Below, in pieces: positions 25,255 to 33,709 of a DNA stretch of 64,000 bases. Source of the stretch: Nocardioides sp. URHA0032 (GTDB lineage Bacteria; Actinomycetota; Actinomycetes; Propionibacteriales; Nocardioidaceae); the NCBI RefSeq assembly GCF_000620645.1, contig NZ_KK211161.1, positions 1-64,000 of the forward strand. Reading direction: 5' to 3'. The notes under the pieces are model-generated. The model worked only from the letters and a program-made list of their open reading frames with translations. It ran no database searches and was not told the DNA's origin. Positions within the stretch are counted from its first letter, which is position 1. Every line of letters starts with the position of its first letter. Both the position numbers and the translations under genes were made by a program.

Positions 25255-25749
25255 GTGAGCAACGACCGCCTCTCCCCCGGTGACACCGCCCCCGAGTTCA
25301 CCCTGCTCGACGACACCGGGAAGGACGTCGCGCTCAGCGACTTCCTGGGACGCAAGGTGATCGTCTACTTCTACCCCGCCGCGATGACCCCGGGCTGCAC
25401 CAAGCAGGCGTGCGACTTCACCGACACGCTCGACTCGTTCAAGGCGGAGGGCTACGAGGTGCTCGGCATCTCCCCGGACCGGCCCGAGAAGCTCGCCAAG
25501 TTCCGCTCGCGCGACGCGCTCACGATCACGCTGCTCTCCGACCCGGACAAGACGGTGCTGCGGGAGTACGGCGCGTACGGCGAGAAGAAGCTCTACGGCA
25601 AGGTCGTCGAGGGCGTGATCCGCTCGACCGTCGTCGTCGACGAGGACGGCAAGGTCTTCCTCGCGCAGTACAACGTCAAGGCCACCGGCCACGTCGCCAA
25701 GCTGCGCAAGGACCTGAAGCTCAACAACGCCGACGAGGAGCCGCGCTGA
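25255..25749 (+). CDS. bcp: Thiol peroxidase, BCP-type peroxiredoxin
   Basis: A 164-residue atypical 2-Cys peroxiredoxin that reduces peroxides using thioredoxin. The peroxidatic Cys48 is in AAMTPGCTKQACDF, and the resolving Cys53 lies five residues on, the standard BCP spacing. Family segments DDTGKDVALSDFLGRKV and VEGVIRSTVVVDEDGKV are present. The start is GTG 25255, nine bases after AAGGAG (25241-25246). It is divergent from the metal importer across the Nur-like site. Confidence 0.93.
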   Translation: MSNDRLSPGDTAPEFTLLDDTGKDVALSDFLGRKVIVYFYPAAMTPGCTKQACDFTDTLDSFKAEGYEVLGISPDRPEKLAKFRSRDALTITLLSDPDKTVLREYGAYGEKKLYGKVVEGVIRSTVVVDEDGKVFLAQYNVKATGHVAKLRKDLKLNNADEEPR

Positions 25750-25825
25750 CGCTCCGGGTCGTCCGCCTCTGGCGCGGATATACGCCACCCTCAGGCGGAC
25801 GACCCGTCTGGGACACTGCTCCCGC

Positions 25826-25899
25826 GCGCCCGTAGCCCAATTGGCAGAGGCACCAGGTTTAGGTCCTGGCCAGTGAGAGTTCGAGTCTCTCCGGGCGCA
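25826..25899 (+). tRNA. tRNA with Leu TAG anticodon, short variable loop
   Basis: Acceptor GCGCCCG (25826-25832) pairs perfectly with CGGGCGC (25892-25898), and the discriminator is A25899. The anticodon stem is CCAGG/CCTGG with loop TTTAGGT, giving TAG (Leu, codon CUA). The T arm is GAGAG-TTCGAGT-CTCTC. Only five bases (CCAGT) separate anticodon and T stems, giving a 74-nt class I shape, whereas bacterial tRNA-Leu normally has a long variable arm. A73 fits leucine identity. CC follows but not A. Confidence 0.85.
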
Positions 25900-25902
25900 C
25901 CC

Positions 25903-26508
25903 TCAGGCGTCGCCGAGGATCCGGGCGACGATCGGCGCCATCCGGCGCAGCGCCCAGCCGCGGTGCGAGACCGCGTCCTTGTCCTCGACGGACAGCTCGG
26001 CGGTCGTCCGACCCGGCCGGTCCTCGGCGACGAAGAGCACGTCGTAGCCGAACCCCCCGCTCCCCCGGCACTCCCGGATGACGTGGCCGGGCATCACGCC
26101 GCTGGTCAGCTCCTCGCCGCCGGGATGGCAGAACGCGACGGCGCACTGGAAGTGGGCACCGCGCCGCTCGTCCGGTACGTCGGCGAGCTGGTCGAGCAGC
26201 AGCTGGTTGTTGCGAGCATCTGACTTGGGCGGCCCCGACCAGCGGGCGGAGAGCACGCCGGGCATCCCGTTCAGCGCGTCGACGCAGATGCCGCTGTCGT
26301 CGGCGAGCGACGGCAGCCCGGTCGCGGCCAGGCCGGCGTGGGCCTTGACGAGCGCGTTGCCCTCGAACGTCGCCCGGTCCTCGACGGGCTCGTCGTACGG
26401 CTCGACGTCGTCGAGGCCCAGCACCTCGATCTTGGGGAGGTGCTCGCGGAGGATCCGCTGCATCTCCTCGATCTTCTTGGCGTTGCGCGAGGCGAGGAAG
26501 ACCTTCAC
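25903..26508 (-). CDS. rdgB: XTP/dITP pyrophosphatase (RdgB/HAM1)
   Basis: A 201-residue house-cleaning NTPase that hydrolyses ITP, dITP and XTP to monophosphates. Family blocks: MKVFLASRNAKKIEEM at the N-terminus, the catalytic LADDSGICVDAL (Asp71-Asp72 region), and the C-terminal GFGYDVLFV plus SHRGWALRRM. Normal length. It lies ten bases downstream of rph, the arrangement conserved across actinobacteria. Confidence 0.96.
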   Translation of the reverse strand: MKVFLASRNAKKIEEMQRILREHLPKIEVLGLDDVEPYDEPVEDRATFEGNALVKAHAGLAATGLPSLADDSGICVDALNGMPGVLSARWSGPPKSDARNNQLLLDQLADVPDERRGAHFQCAVAFCHPGGEELTSGVMPGHVIRECRGSGGFGYDVLFVAEDRPGRTTAELSVEDKDAVSHRGWALRRMAPIVARILGDA

Positions 26509-26518
26509 CGCTGCCCCC

Positions 26519-27241
26519 TCATGAACCCAGCGCCTCCTGCTGGAGGCGGGTCAGGTCGGCGCAGCCCTTCTCGGCCAGCGCGAGCAGCGCGTCGAGCTCG
26601 GCGCGGTCGAACGCCGCACCCTCGGCGGTGCCCTGCACCTCGACGAACCTGCCGTCGCCGGTCATCACGACGTTCATGTCGGTCTCGGCGCGGACGTCCT
26701 CGACGTACGGCAGGTCGAGACGGGGTACGCCGTCGATGATCCCGACGCTGACGGCGGCGACCGACCCGGTGAGCGGCTCGCCGGTCAGCGCGCCGGTCGA
26801 GCGGAGGTGGGCGACAGCGTCCGCGAGGGCGACGTACGCCCCGGTGATCGCGGCCGTGCGGGTGCCGCCGTCGGCCTGGAGCACGTCGCAGTCGAGCTGG
26901 ATGGTGTTCTCCCCCAGCGCCTTGTAGTCGATGACCGCCCGCAGCGACCGGCCGATCAGGCGGCTGATCTCGTGGGTGCGGCCGCCGATCCGCCCCTTCA
27001 CCGACTCCCGGTCGGAGCGGGTGTTGGTCGAGGCCGGGAGCATGGCGTACTCCGCGGTGACCCAGCCCAGGCCGGAGCCCTTGCGCCAGCGCGGGACGCC
27101 CTCGGAGGCCGAGGCGGCGCACAGCACCCGGGTGCGGCCGAACTCGACGAGCACCGAGCCGGCCGCGTGGTCGAGCCAGCCGCGGGTGATCGTGATGGGC
27201 CGGAGCTCGTCGTCGGCGCGGCCGTCCTCGCGTGCAGTCAT
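26519..27241 (-). CDS. rph: Ribonuclease PH
   Basis: A 240-residue phosphorolytic exoribonuclease that trims tRNA 3' ends and forms a hexamer. Visible blocks: GSVLVEFGRTRVLCAAS, SDRESVKGRIGGRTHEISRLIGR (23 residues; core 76-95) with the Arg-rich RNA surface, and the phosphate-site GTAEGAAFDRAEL. Normal length and ATG start. It is followed by rdgB. The next gene upstream belongs to an ABC exporter cassette, not to the usual murI/MBL neighbours. Confidence 0.96.
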   Translation of the reverse strand: MTAREDGRADDELRPITITRGWLDHAAGSVLVEFGRTRVLCAASASEGVPRWRKGSGLGWVTAEYAMLPASTNTRSDRESVKGRIGGRTHEISRLIGRSLRAVIDYKALGENTIQLDCDVLQADGGTRTAAITGAYVALADAVAHLRSTGALTGEPLTGSVAAVSVGIIDGVPRLDLPYVEDVRAETDMNVVMTGDGRFVEVQGTAEGAAFDRAELDALLALAEKGCADLTRLQQEALGS

Positions 27242-27293
27242 GGGTCGACCCTAGTGCGGCCCCGGGACACCGCCGGCGCCCGGGTGGAGGCCC

Positions 27294-28076
27294 CTACTTC
27301 ACCTCGGCGCGGAGCACCCGCCAGATGCCGACCGCGAGCGGCAGGACCAGCCAGATGAAGCCGGAGACGACGAGGTGCGCCCAGTCGTCGCCACTCAACG
27401 ACATGTCGTAGAGCGGGTTCTGCGCGGACTGGAAGTCGATCCAGGGCTGGATCGTCTCGAACCAGCCCATCAGCGCGGCCCCGATCGCGAACAGGCCCGG
27501 CAGCACCCACTTGTAGACGAAGAACACGACGATCGCCGCAGGTGTGTTGAGGAGGAGCGCGGCGAGCGCGAAGCCGCCGAGCATCGCGAACGTCTGCGTG
27601 ATCAGGAACCCGAAGAACCCGGACCAGCCGAACGTCCAGTCCGCGTGGCCCTCGATCAGGTCGTAGAGCACGGTGCAGACCAGACCGATCGCGATCGAGA
27701 CCACGACCGTGACGAGGGTCAGCACCACGCCGACCACCGCCTTCGCCGCGATCACCCGCGGCCGGCGCGGCTCGAGCGCGAACGTCACCATCGCGGTGCG
27801 CTGGCTCCACTCGCTGGTGAGCACCATGATCCCGAGCACGGGCAGGAGGAACGAGGTCATGAACGCCGCGGCGCCGATGAAGTCACCGAACGCGATCGCG
27901 TCGTTCTGCACCGTCGTCACTGCGAGGACGACGACCTCGGTCGCCAGCACCAGGAGCGCGATCACCGCGAGCAGCCAGAAGCCTGCCCGGGTGTCGTACG
28001 ACTTCCGCAGCTCCACCCTGACCAGGCGGTGGAACGGCGTGCTCGGGGTGCTCGAGAGGTCCAGGACCGCGGTCAT
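27294..28076 (-). CDS. ABC-2 type permease (second copy)
   Basis: A 260-residue membrane protein with a cytoplasmic start and six predicted helices: SYDTRAGFWLLAVIALLV begins helix 1, and ASEW-like LTSEWSQRTAMVTFALEPRRP is the cytoplasmic loop typical of this ABC-2 family (core 98-116). It is about 60 percent identical by eye to the adjacent permease, so the two arose by duplication and probably form a heterodimer. Its ATG shares one base with that gene's stop. Confidence 0.85.
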   Translation of the reverse strand: MTAVLDLSSTPSTPFHRLVRVELRKSYDTRAGFWLLAVIALLVLATEVVVLAVTTVQNDAIAFGDFIGAAAFMTSFLLPVLGIMVLTSEWSQRTAMVTFALEPRRPRVIAAKAVVGVVLTLVTVVVSIAIGLVCTVLYDLIEGHADWTFGWSGFFGFLITQTFAMLGGFALAALLLNTPAAIVVFFVYKWVLPGLFAIGAALMGWFETIQPWIDFQSAQNPLYDMSLSGDDWAHLVVSGFIWLVLPLAVGIWRVLRAEVK

Positions 28077-28876
28077 CACTTCACCTCGGCACGCAGCACC
28101 CGGGAGAACCCGATCACCAGCGGGACCACCAGCCAGATGAAGCCGGAGGTCGCGAAGTAGGCCCAGTCCTTGCCGGTCATGGTCGCGTCGACGAGCGGGC
28201 CCTGGGCGTAGTTGAAGTCGATCCAGGGACGGATCTTGTCGAACCAGTCCATCAGCTGCGCGCCGAGCTCGAAGAGCCCCGGCAGGACGAACGAGTAGAC
28301 CATGTAGATGACGATCGCGGCCGGGGTGTTGAGCAGCAGCGCCGCGAACGCGAAGCCGGTCAGCATGCCGACCACCTGGAGCAGCAGGAAGCCTGCGGTG
28401 TGTGCGACGCTCGCGTTCCAGACGGTCGGGTCGTCGGAGAGCACGCTGTAGAGCGCGTTGCAGATCGTGGCGAGCAGCAGCGCGATCACGACCGCGATCA
28501 CGGCCAGGACGAGGCCGACGACGAGCTTGGCGACGATGACCCTGGGGCGCCTCGGCTCGAGGGAGAACGACACCATCGCGGTGCGCTGGCTCCACTCGCT
28601 GGTGAGGAGCATGATCCCGATCACCGGCAGCAGGATCGCGATCGAGAAGTTCGTCGACGTCAGGAAGCTGTTGTAGGAGAGGAACACGTCGTCCTGGCTG
28701 ACGCCGATCGCCATCTGGATGACCATCACGATCGCGCAGAGCAGCGCGGTCGAGACCAGCAGCCAGAAGCCGGCGCGGGTGTCGTAGGCCTTGCGGGCCT
28801 CGACCCGGACCAGGCGCAGGAACGGCGTCGGCGCGGTGCCGGAGATGTCCATCGTGGGAACGGTCACGGTGCTCAT
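28076..28876 (-). CDS. ABC-2 type permease (first copy)
   Basis: A 266-residue paralogue of the following permease with the same loop (LTSEWSQRTAMVSFSLEP) and six helices. It lies 67 bases downstream of the ATPase gene and is coupled to the second permease by a one-base overlap. With the ATPase it forms a small exporter; substrates of such three-gene cassettes next to NarL-type two-component systems are often antimicrobial peptides or lipids, but nothing here identifies one. Confidence 0.85.
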   Translation of the reverse strand: MSTVTVPTMDISGTAPTPFLRLVRVEARKAYDTRAGFWLLVSTALLCAIVMVIQMAIGVSQDDVFLSYNSFLTSTNFSIAILLPVIGIMLLTSEWSQRTAMVSFSLEPRRPRVIVAKLVVGLVLAVIAVVIALLLATICNALYSVLSDDPTVWNASVAHTAGFLLLQVVGMLTGFAFAALLLNTPAAIVIYMVYSFVLPGLFELGAQLMDWFDKIRPWIDFNYAQGPLVDATMTGKDWAYFATSGFIWLVVPLVIGFSRVLRAEVK

Positions 28877-28943
28877 GCGGGGTCCCCTCGGAAGTGCGGG
28901 CTGGAGGAGCGGAGCGGGGGAAGCCCGCAGTTTCGTGGGGTGT

Positions 28944-29849
28944 TCATACGACGGTCTCCCGCTGGGTGTCGGCGGTGAGCTCGAGGAACAGGTCCTCGAG
29001 GCCGCCGTCGGCGCTGCGCAGGTCGGTGAGCACGACGGTCGCCTCGAGGGCGGTGCGGCCGACCTCGACCGCCTCGGCCTCGACCCGCAGTCCGTCCCCG
29101 GCGCTGGCCACGGTGATGCCCTTGGCGCTCAGCGCGGCGGCGAGCGCCGGGTTGTCGAGCGCGGTGACGAACGTGGTCGCGATGCCCTTCGCGGCGCCGG
29201 CGAGCAGCGTCTTCTTGTCGCCCTGGGCGACGATCCGGCCGTTGCCGATCAGGATCATCTCGTCGGCGATCTGCTCGACCTCGTGCAGGAGGTGGCTGCT
29301 GAGCAGCACGGTCCCGCCGCGCTCGGCGTACCCCCGGAGGAGGCCGCGCATCCAGCGGATGCCGGCGGGGTCGAGGCCGTTGGCGGGCTCGTCGAGGATC
29401 AGCACGGACGGGTCGCCCAGCAGGGCGTGCGCGATGCCGAGTCGCTGCTTCATGCCGAGGGAGTAGTTGCGGAGCCGGCGCTTCGCCTCCTGGGGCGTCA
29501 GCGAGACCAGCTCGATCATCTCGTCGATGCGCGAGTCCGGAAGCCCCATGGTGCGCGCGCCGATCTCGAGGATCTCGCGGCCGGTGCGGCCCGCGTGCTG
29601 CGCCGAGGCGTCCAGCAGGACGCCGACGTGGCGGCCGGGGTTCGGGATGTCCTGGTAGACGTGCCCGCCGATGGTGACGCGGCCGGCGGTCGCCGGCGTC
29701 AGCCCGACCATGACGCGCATCGTGGTGGTCTTGCCGGCCCCGTTCGGCCCGAGGAAGCCGGTCACCCGCCCCGGCTGGCAGACGAAGCTCACGTCGTCCA
29801 CGGCGGTGAACGAACCGTACTTCCTGGTGAGTCCAACGACTTCGATCAT
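28944..29849 (-). CDS. ABC exporter ATPase
   Basis: A 301-residue ATPase starting at ATG 29849. Walker A GPNGAGKTT (34-42), signature YSLGMKQRLGIA, Walker B SVLILDEPANGLDP, and a C-terminal extension of about 80 residues of the kind seen in DrrA/CcmA-like drug and bacitracin exporters. First gene of the minus-strand exporter operon, divergent from a two-component system whose kinase starts 129 bases away, which probably controls it. Confidence 0.9.
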   Translation of the reverse strand: MIEVVGLTRKYGSFTAVDDVSFVCQPGRVTGFLGPNGAGKTTTMRVMVGLTPATAGRVTIGGHVYQDIPNPGRHVGVLLDASAQHAGRTGREILEIGARTMGLPDSRIDEMIELVSLTPQEAKRRLRNYSLGMKQRLGIAHALLGDPSVLILDEPANGLDPAGIRWMRGLLRGYAERGGTVLLSSHLLHEVEQIADEMILIGNGRIVAQGDKKTLLAGAAKGIATTFVTALDNPALAAALSAKGITVASAGDGLRVEAEAVEVGRTALEATVVLTDLRSADGGLEDLFLELTADTQRETVV

Positions 29850-29978
29850 GGATCCACCTTGCCCGACGTGCGACGGTCCGCGCATCGGACTCGCGGATGG
29901 GCGGCGCTGACCAAAGTAGGGGGCGGTGGCGACCCCGGGCGCCTGCGCGACGGCGTACGTCGTCCTAGCCTGAGCGAC

Positions 29979-31133
29979 GTGGAGCGTCCGGACCCGTGCG
30001 AGTACCAGCCGCCGTTGCGGCTGTGGAGCCACCTGTGGCGCGTCGCGGTGATGCTGTGCCTCAGCGCCGTCGCGTGGCTGCCGGTGTGGAAGCACCAGGC
30101 CGACGTCTCGCACGCCTGGTGGGTCCTCGACCTGGCGATCGGCGCGGCCGGGTACGTGCTGGTGTTCTGGCGCAGGCGCTGGCCGCTGACGGTCGCCGTG
30201 GTGCTCGCCCTGGCGGGCGCGGTGTCCGGCTCGGTGGCCGGCCCGTCGGTGCTCGCCGCGGCCTCGGTCGCGACCCGTCGGCGGTGGCGGGAGATCGCGC
30301 TGGTCGGGGCCGTGAACTTCGCCGCGGCGCAGCTCTTCAGCGTCCTCACCTCGCCCGACGACGACCCGATCTGGCTGATCCTGATCGCGAACGCCATCGC
30401 CGTCGCTGCGGTGCTCGGCTGGGGCATGTACATCGGCTCCCGCCGCGAGCTGATCTGGACGCTGCGGAACCGGGCCGAGCGCGCGGAGGCCGAGCAGGAG
30501 CTGAGGGTCCAGCAGGCACGCGGCCAGGAGCAGACCCGCATCGCACGCGAGATGCACGACGTGCTCGCGCACCGCATCTCCCAGATCTCCATGCACGCGG
30601 GCGCGCTCGCGTACCGGGACGGACTCCGGCCCGAGGAGGTCCGGGCCAGCGCGGAGGTGATCCGCGATAAGGCCCACGAGGCCCTGACCGACCTGCGGGG
30701 CGTGCTCGGCGTGCTGCGCGACGGCACCACCGGCGAGCGGACGCTCACGCCGCAGCCGACGTACGCCGACCTGGCAGGCCTGGTCGACGAGGCGGAGGAG
30801 TCCGGCGTCCGCATCGAGTTCGAGGACCTCGTGCACGACCCGGTGCCGGAGGCGGCGGGCCGGACGGTCTACCGGATCATCCAGGAGGGCATCACCAACG
30901 TGCGCAAGCACGCACCCGGCGCGCTGCTGACGGTGCGGGTGACCGGGTCGCCGGACGACGGCATCGACGTGCTGCTGCGCAACCCCGTCGGGTTCGGCCC
31001 GACCCGCACGCCCGGCGCCGGGCTGGGGCTCGTCGGCCTGTCGGAGCGGGCGGAGCTGCGCGGGGGTCGCCTCGACCACGGCCGCGACGGGTCGACGTTC
31101 GTGCTGCACGGGTGGATACCGTGGGCCGCATGA
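29979..31133 (+). CDS. NarL-partner sensor histidine kinase
   Basis: A 384-residue kinase from GTG 29979. About five transmembrane helices (residues 22-150) form a minimal sensor without a large extracellular domain. A coiled linker is followed by HisKA_3 with His193 in REMHDVLAHRIS, and a C-terminal HATPase_c with NVRKHAP and GLGLVGLSER. Intramembrane-sensing kinases of this build commonly respond to envelope stress and sit beside the ABC exporter they regulate, as here. Confidence 0.9.
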   Translation: MERPDPCEYQPPLRLWSHLWRVAVMLCLSAVAWLPVWKHQADVSHAWWVLDLAIGAAGYVLVFWRRRWPLTVAVVLALAGAVSGSVAGPSVLAAASVATRRRWREIALVGAVNFAAAQLFSVLTSPDDDPIWLILIANAIAVAAVLGWGMYIGSRRELIWTLRNRAERAEAEQELRVQQARGQEQTRIAREMHDVLAHRISQISMHAGALAYRDGLRPEEVRASAEVIRDKAHEALTDLRGVLGVLRDGTTGERTLTPQPTYADLAGLVDEAEESGVRIEFEDLVHDPVPEAAGRTVYRIIQEGITNVRKHAPGALLTVRVTGSPDDGIDVLLRNPVGFGPTRTPGAGLGLVGLSERAELRGGRLDHGRDGSTFVLHGWIPWAA

Positions 31134-31188
31134 TCACCCGACGGAAGTGCCCGCCCGGCACGGCCTTCCGCAGGGACCCCGCACCAGC

Positions 31189-31857
31189 ATGACGACCGTC
31201 CTCCTCGTCGACGACGACCCGCTCGTGCGCTCGGCGCTGGCGCTGATGCTCGGCGGCGAGCTGGACATCGAGGTCGTCGGCGAGGCCGGTGACGGCCACG
31301 AGGGCGTCCGTCTGGCGCGGGAGCTCGAGCCCGACGTGGTGCTGATGGACATCCGGATGCCGCGCTTGGACGGCCTCGAGGCGACCCGAGCGCTGCACAG
31401 CCGCCCGGACCCGCCGCGGGTGATCGTGCTGACCACGTTCGACGCCGACGAGCACGTCGTCGAGGCGCTCGCGTCGGGCGCGGACGGGTTCCTGCTCAAG
31501 GACACCCCTCCCCCGCAGATCGTGGACGCGATCCGCAAGGTCGTCGAGGACGAGCCGATGCTCTCGCCGTCCGTCACCCGCACCCTGATCCGGCGGCTTC
31601 GGGACGAGCCCGACGACAACGCCAGCGCGACGGCGGCCCGAGCGACCGAGGCGGAGTCGCGGCTGGCGCTGCTCACCGAGCGCGAGCGGGACGTCGCCCT
31701 CGCCGTGGGTCGGGGCCTCAGCAACGCCGAGATCGCCCGGGACCTCTACCTCTCGGTGCCGACCGTGAAGGCGCACGTGTCCCGGCTGTTCGACAAGCTG
31801 CACGTCACCAACCGGGTGCAGATCGCGATCTGCGTGCACGACGCGGGCCTGTCCTGA
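31189..31857 (+). CDS. NarL/LuxR response regulator
   Basis: A 222-residue regulator. The receiver has Asp8/Asp9, phospho-acceptor Asp54 (VVLMDIRMP) and Lys near 104 (FLLKDTPP). The LuxR domain is at about 155-215 (LTERERDVALAVGRG, SVPTVKAHVSRLFDKL). ATG 31189 removes a non-homologous 14-residue lead. It follows the kinase gene by 55 bases, forming a complete two-component system, and probably controls the divergent ABC exporter. Confidence 0.92.
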   Translation: MTTVLLVDDDPLVRSALALMLGGELDIEVVGEAGDGHEGVRLARELEPDVVLMDIRMPRLDGLEATRALHSRPDPPRVIVLTTFDADEHVVEALASGADGFLLKDTPPPQIVDAIRKVVEDEPMLSPSVTRTLIRRLRDEPDDNASATAARATEAESRLALLTERERDVALAVGRGLSNAEIARDLYLSVPTVKAHVSRLFDKLHVTNRVQIAICVHDAGLS

Positions 31858-31924
31858 CCCGTCGAGTGACGCGAACTGGCTGCCCGGAGGGCCGATTCAC
31901 GACCATTTCACGTCACTCGACGGG
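31858..31924. repeat. Long-armed inverted repeat between convergent genes
   Basis: CCCGTCGAGTGACG (31858-31871) and CGTCACTCGACGGG (31911-31924) are a perfect 14-bp inverted repeat with a 39-base interior. It starts directly after the response-regulator stop and ends 12 bases before the convergent MBL gene's stop. It could be a two-way terminator, but the interior is long for that and has its own GAANTGGC/GAATCGGCC-like pair, so a mobile palindromic element is also possible. Confidence 0.6.
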
Positions 31925-31936
31925 AGATGGCCGGGC

Positions 31937-32704
31937 TCAGAGGTCGTAGACGGCGCCGGCCCGGGCGAGCTCGATGGGGCCGTCGTACTCGGCGGCGGCC
32001 TCGGCGAGGGCGTCCGCGGGGTCGAACCACGGGGGCACGTGGGTGAGGACCAGGCGGCGTACGCCGGCGCGCCGGGCGACCCGGCCGCCGTCGGCGCCGG
32101 TGAGGTGCAGGTCGGGCGGGTTGGTGTCGACCGAGCGGAACGACGCCTCGGCGAGGAACAGGTCCGCGTCGCGGGCCAGGTCCTCGAGCGCCGGGGTGGG
32201 CCCGGTGTCGCCCGTGTAGGCGATGGTCACGCCGTCGGCGGAGACGCGCAGGCCGAACGCGTCGACCGGGTGCGCCATCGGCACCGGGGTGACCGAGAAC
32301 GGCCCGACCTCGATCGGCCCGGACCACTCCCGGAAGTCGAACTCGTGGTGCATGCCTGGGTCCAGGGGCAGGTCGTACGCCCGGGCCATCCGGTCCGCGG
32401 TGCCGGCGGGACCCCAGACCGGGATGCGCGGCTGAGCGCCGGACGGGTGGTACTTGCGCATCACGTAGTAGCCGGACAGGTCCAGGCAGTGGTCGGCGTG
32501 CAGGTGGCTGAGCAGCACGGCGTCGACGGCGAGCGGGTCGGCGTGCACGTGCAGCGCACCCAGCGCGCCGCTGCCGAGGTCGAGCAGCACCCGCCAGGTG
32601 CGGCCCGCCGGATCGCGGGGGTCCTCGGCCTCGAGGAGGTAGCAGCTGGCCGGCGAGTGCGGCCCCGGATAGGAGCCGCTGCAGCCCACGACGGTCAGCC
32701 TCAC
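31937..32704 (-). CDS. MBL-fold metallo-hydrolase (Rv1339-like)
   Basis: A 255-residue beta-lactamase-fold phosphodiesterase-type enzyme. The metal motif SHLHADHCLD gives His67, His69, Asp71 and His72; later ligands are in PMAHPVDAFG, YTGDTGPT and LTHVPPW. The M. tuberculosis orthologue in the same position after murI (Rv1339) has been reported as an atypical cAMP phosphodiesterase; related proteins act like RNase Z. GTG 32704 overlaps the murI stop by four bases. Confidence 0.88.
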   Translation of the reverse strand: MRLTVVGCSGSYPGPHSPASCYLLEAEDPRDPAGRTWRVLLDLGSGALGALHVHADPLAVDAVLLSHLHADHCLDLSGYYVMRKYHPSGAQPRIPVWGPAGTADRMARAYDLPLDPGMHHEFDFREWSGPIEVGPFSVTPVPMAHPVDAFGLRVSADGVTIAYTGDTGPTPALEDLARDADLFLAEASFRSVDTNPPDLHLTGADGGRVARRAGVRRLVLTHVPPWFDPADALAEAAAEYDGPIELARAGAVYDL

Positions 32705-33516
32705 GCGAGGCCTCCGACGAACTGGCGGGCGCCGGCCAGCTCCGGCCCGAGGAACCGGTGCCCGATGGTCGCGAACTCCTCGGGCGAGCCGGTCGTGAGG
32801 AAGGAGTACGTCGGGTCGCCGCCCGGCCGCAGCAGGCTGGTGCGGGTGAGCATCTTGTAGACGTCCTTCGCGCACTCCTCGGCGCTGCTGATCAGCGTGA
32901 CGTTGTCGCCCATCACGTAGGAGATGACGCCGGTCAGCAGGGGGTAGTGCGTGCAGCCGAGGATCAGGGTGTCGACGCCCTCGGTGATCAGCGGGTCGAG
33001 GTACTCGTGCGCGACGCCGATCAGCTCATCGCCGCCGGTGATGCCGGCCTCGACGAAGTCGACGAAGCGCGGGCAGGCGCGGGTGGAGAGCTGGACGTGG
33101 GGCGCGGCCGCGAACGCGTCGTCGTAGGCCAGCGACTCGGCGGTGGCCCGGGTGCAGATCACGCCGATCCGGCCCGTGCGGCTGGCGGCGACCGCGCGCC
33201 GGGTGGCGGGGAGGATCACCTCGACCACCGGGACGTCGTACCGCTCACGCGCGTCGCGGAGCATCGCCGCGGAGGCGGAGTTGCAGGCGATGACCAGCGC
33301 CTTGACGCCCTGCTCGACCAGGTGGTCGAGGCACTCGAGGGCGTACTCCCGGACCTCGCCGATCGGCTTGGGCCCGTACGGCTGGCGGGCGGTGTCGCCG
33401 ACGTACACGATCGACTCGTGCGGCAGCTGGTCGATGACGGACCGCGCGACGGTCAGGCCGCCGAAGCCCGAGTCGAAGATGCCGATGGGAGCGTCGACCG
33501 TCCCCGGGCCCGTCAT
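32701..33516 (-). CDS. murI: Glutamate racemase
   Basis: A 271-residue cofactor-independent racemase making D-glutamate for peptidoglycan. Catalytic cysteines are Cys78 (IACNSAS) and Cys188 (LILGCTHYPL), with the N-terminal IGIFDSGFGGLTV substrate site. ATG 33516 is used; a longer in-frame ATG exists at 33582 but adds a non-conserved leader. Followed by the MBL gene with a four-base overlap, as in mycobacteria. Confidence 0.95.
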   Translation of the reverse strand: MTGPGTVDAPIGIFDSGFGGLTVARSVIDQLPHESIVYVGDTARQPYGPKPIGEVREYALECLDHLVEQGVKALVIACNSASAAMLRDARERYDVPVVEVILPATRRAVAASRTGRIGVICTRATAESLAYDDAFAAAPHVQLSTRACPRFVDFVEAGITGGDELIGVAHEYLDPLITEGVDTLILGCTHYPLLTGVISYVMGDNVTLISSAEECAKDVYKMLTRTSLLRPGGDPTYSFLTTGSPEEFATIGHRFLGPELAGARQFVGGLA

Positions 33517-33709
33517 GGTGTGCACAGCACGCAAGGCTAGGTCCTCGCGCCCCCGAACCGCAGGGCACGCGACCGAGGTCACGGGAGATGACGGTCACGC
33601 CGGTCAAGGTGGTCCGGTGTTCCACGCCCTCGCTACCGCCGTCCTGGGACCGCGACTCGACTCCGCCCAAACGCTCACGGTGAGCCGCTGAGAGGTCCAC
33701 AATCGGCGC

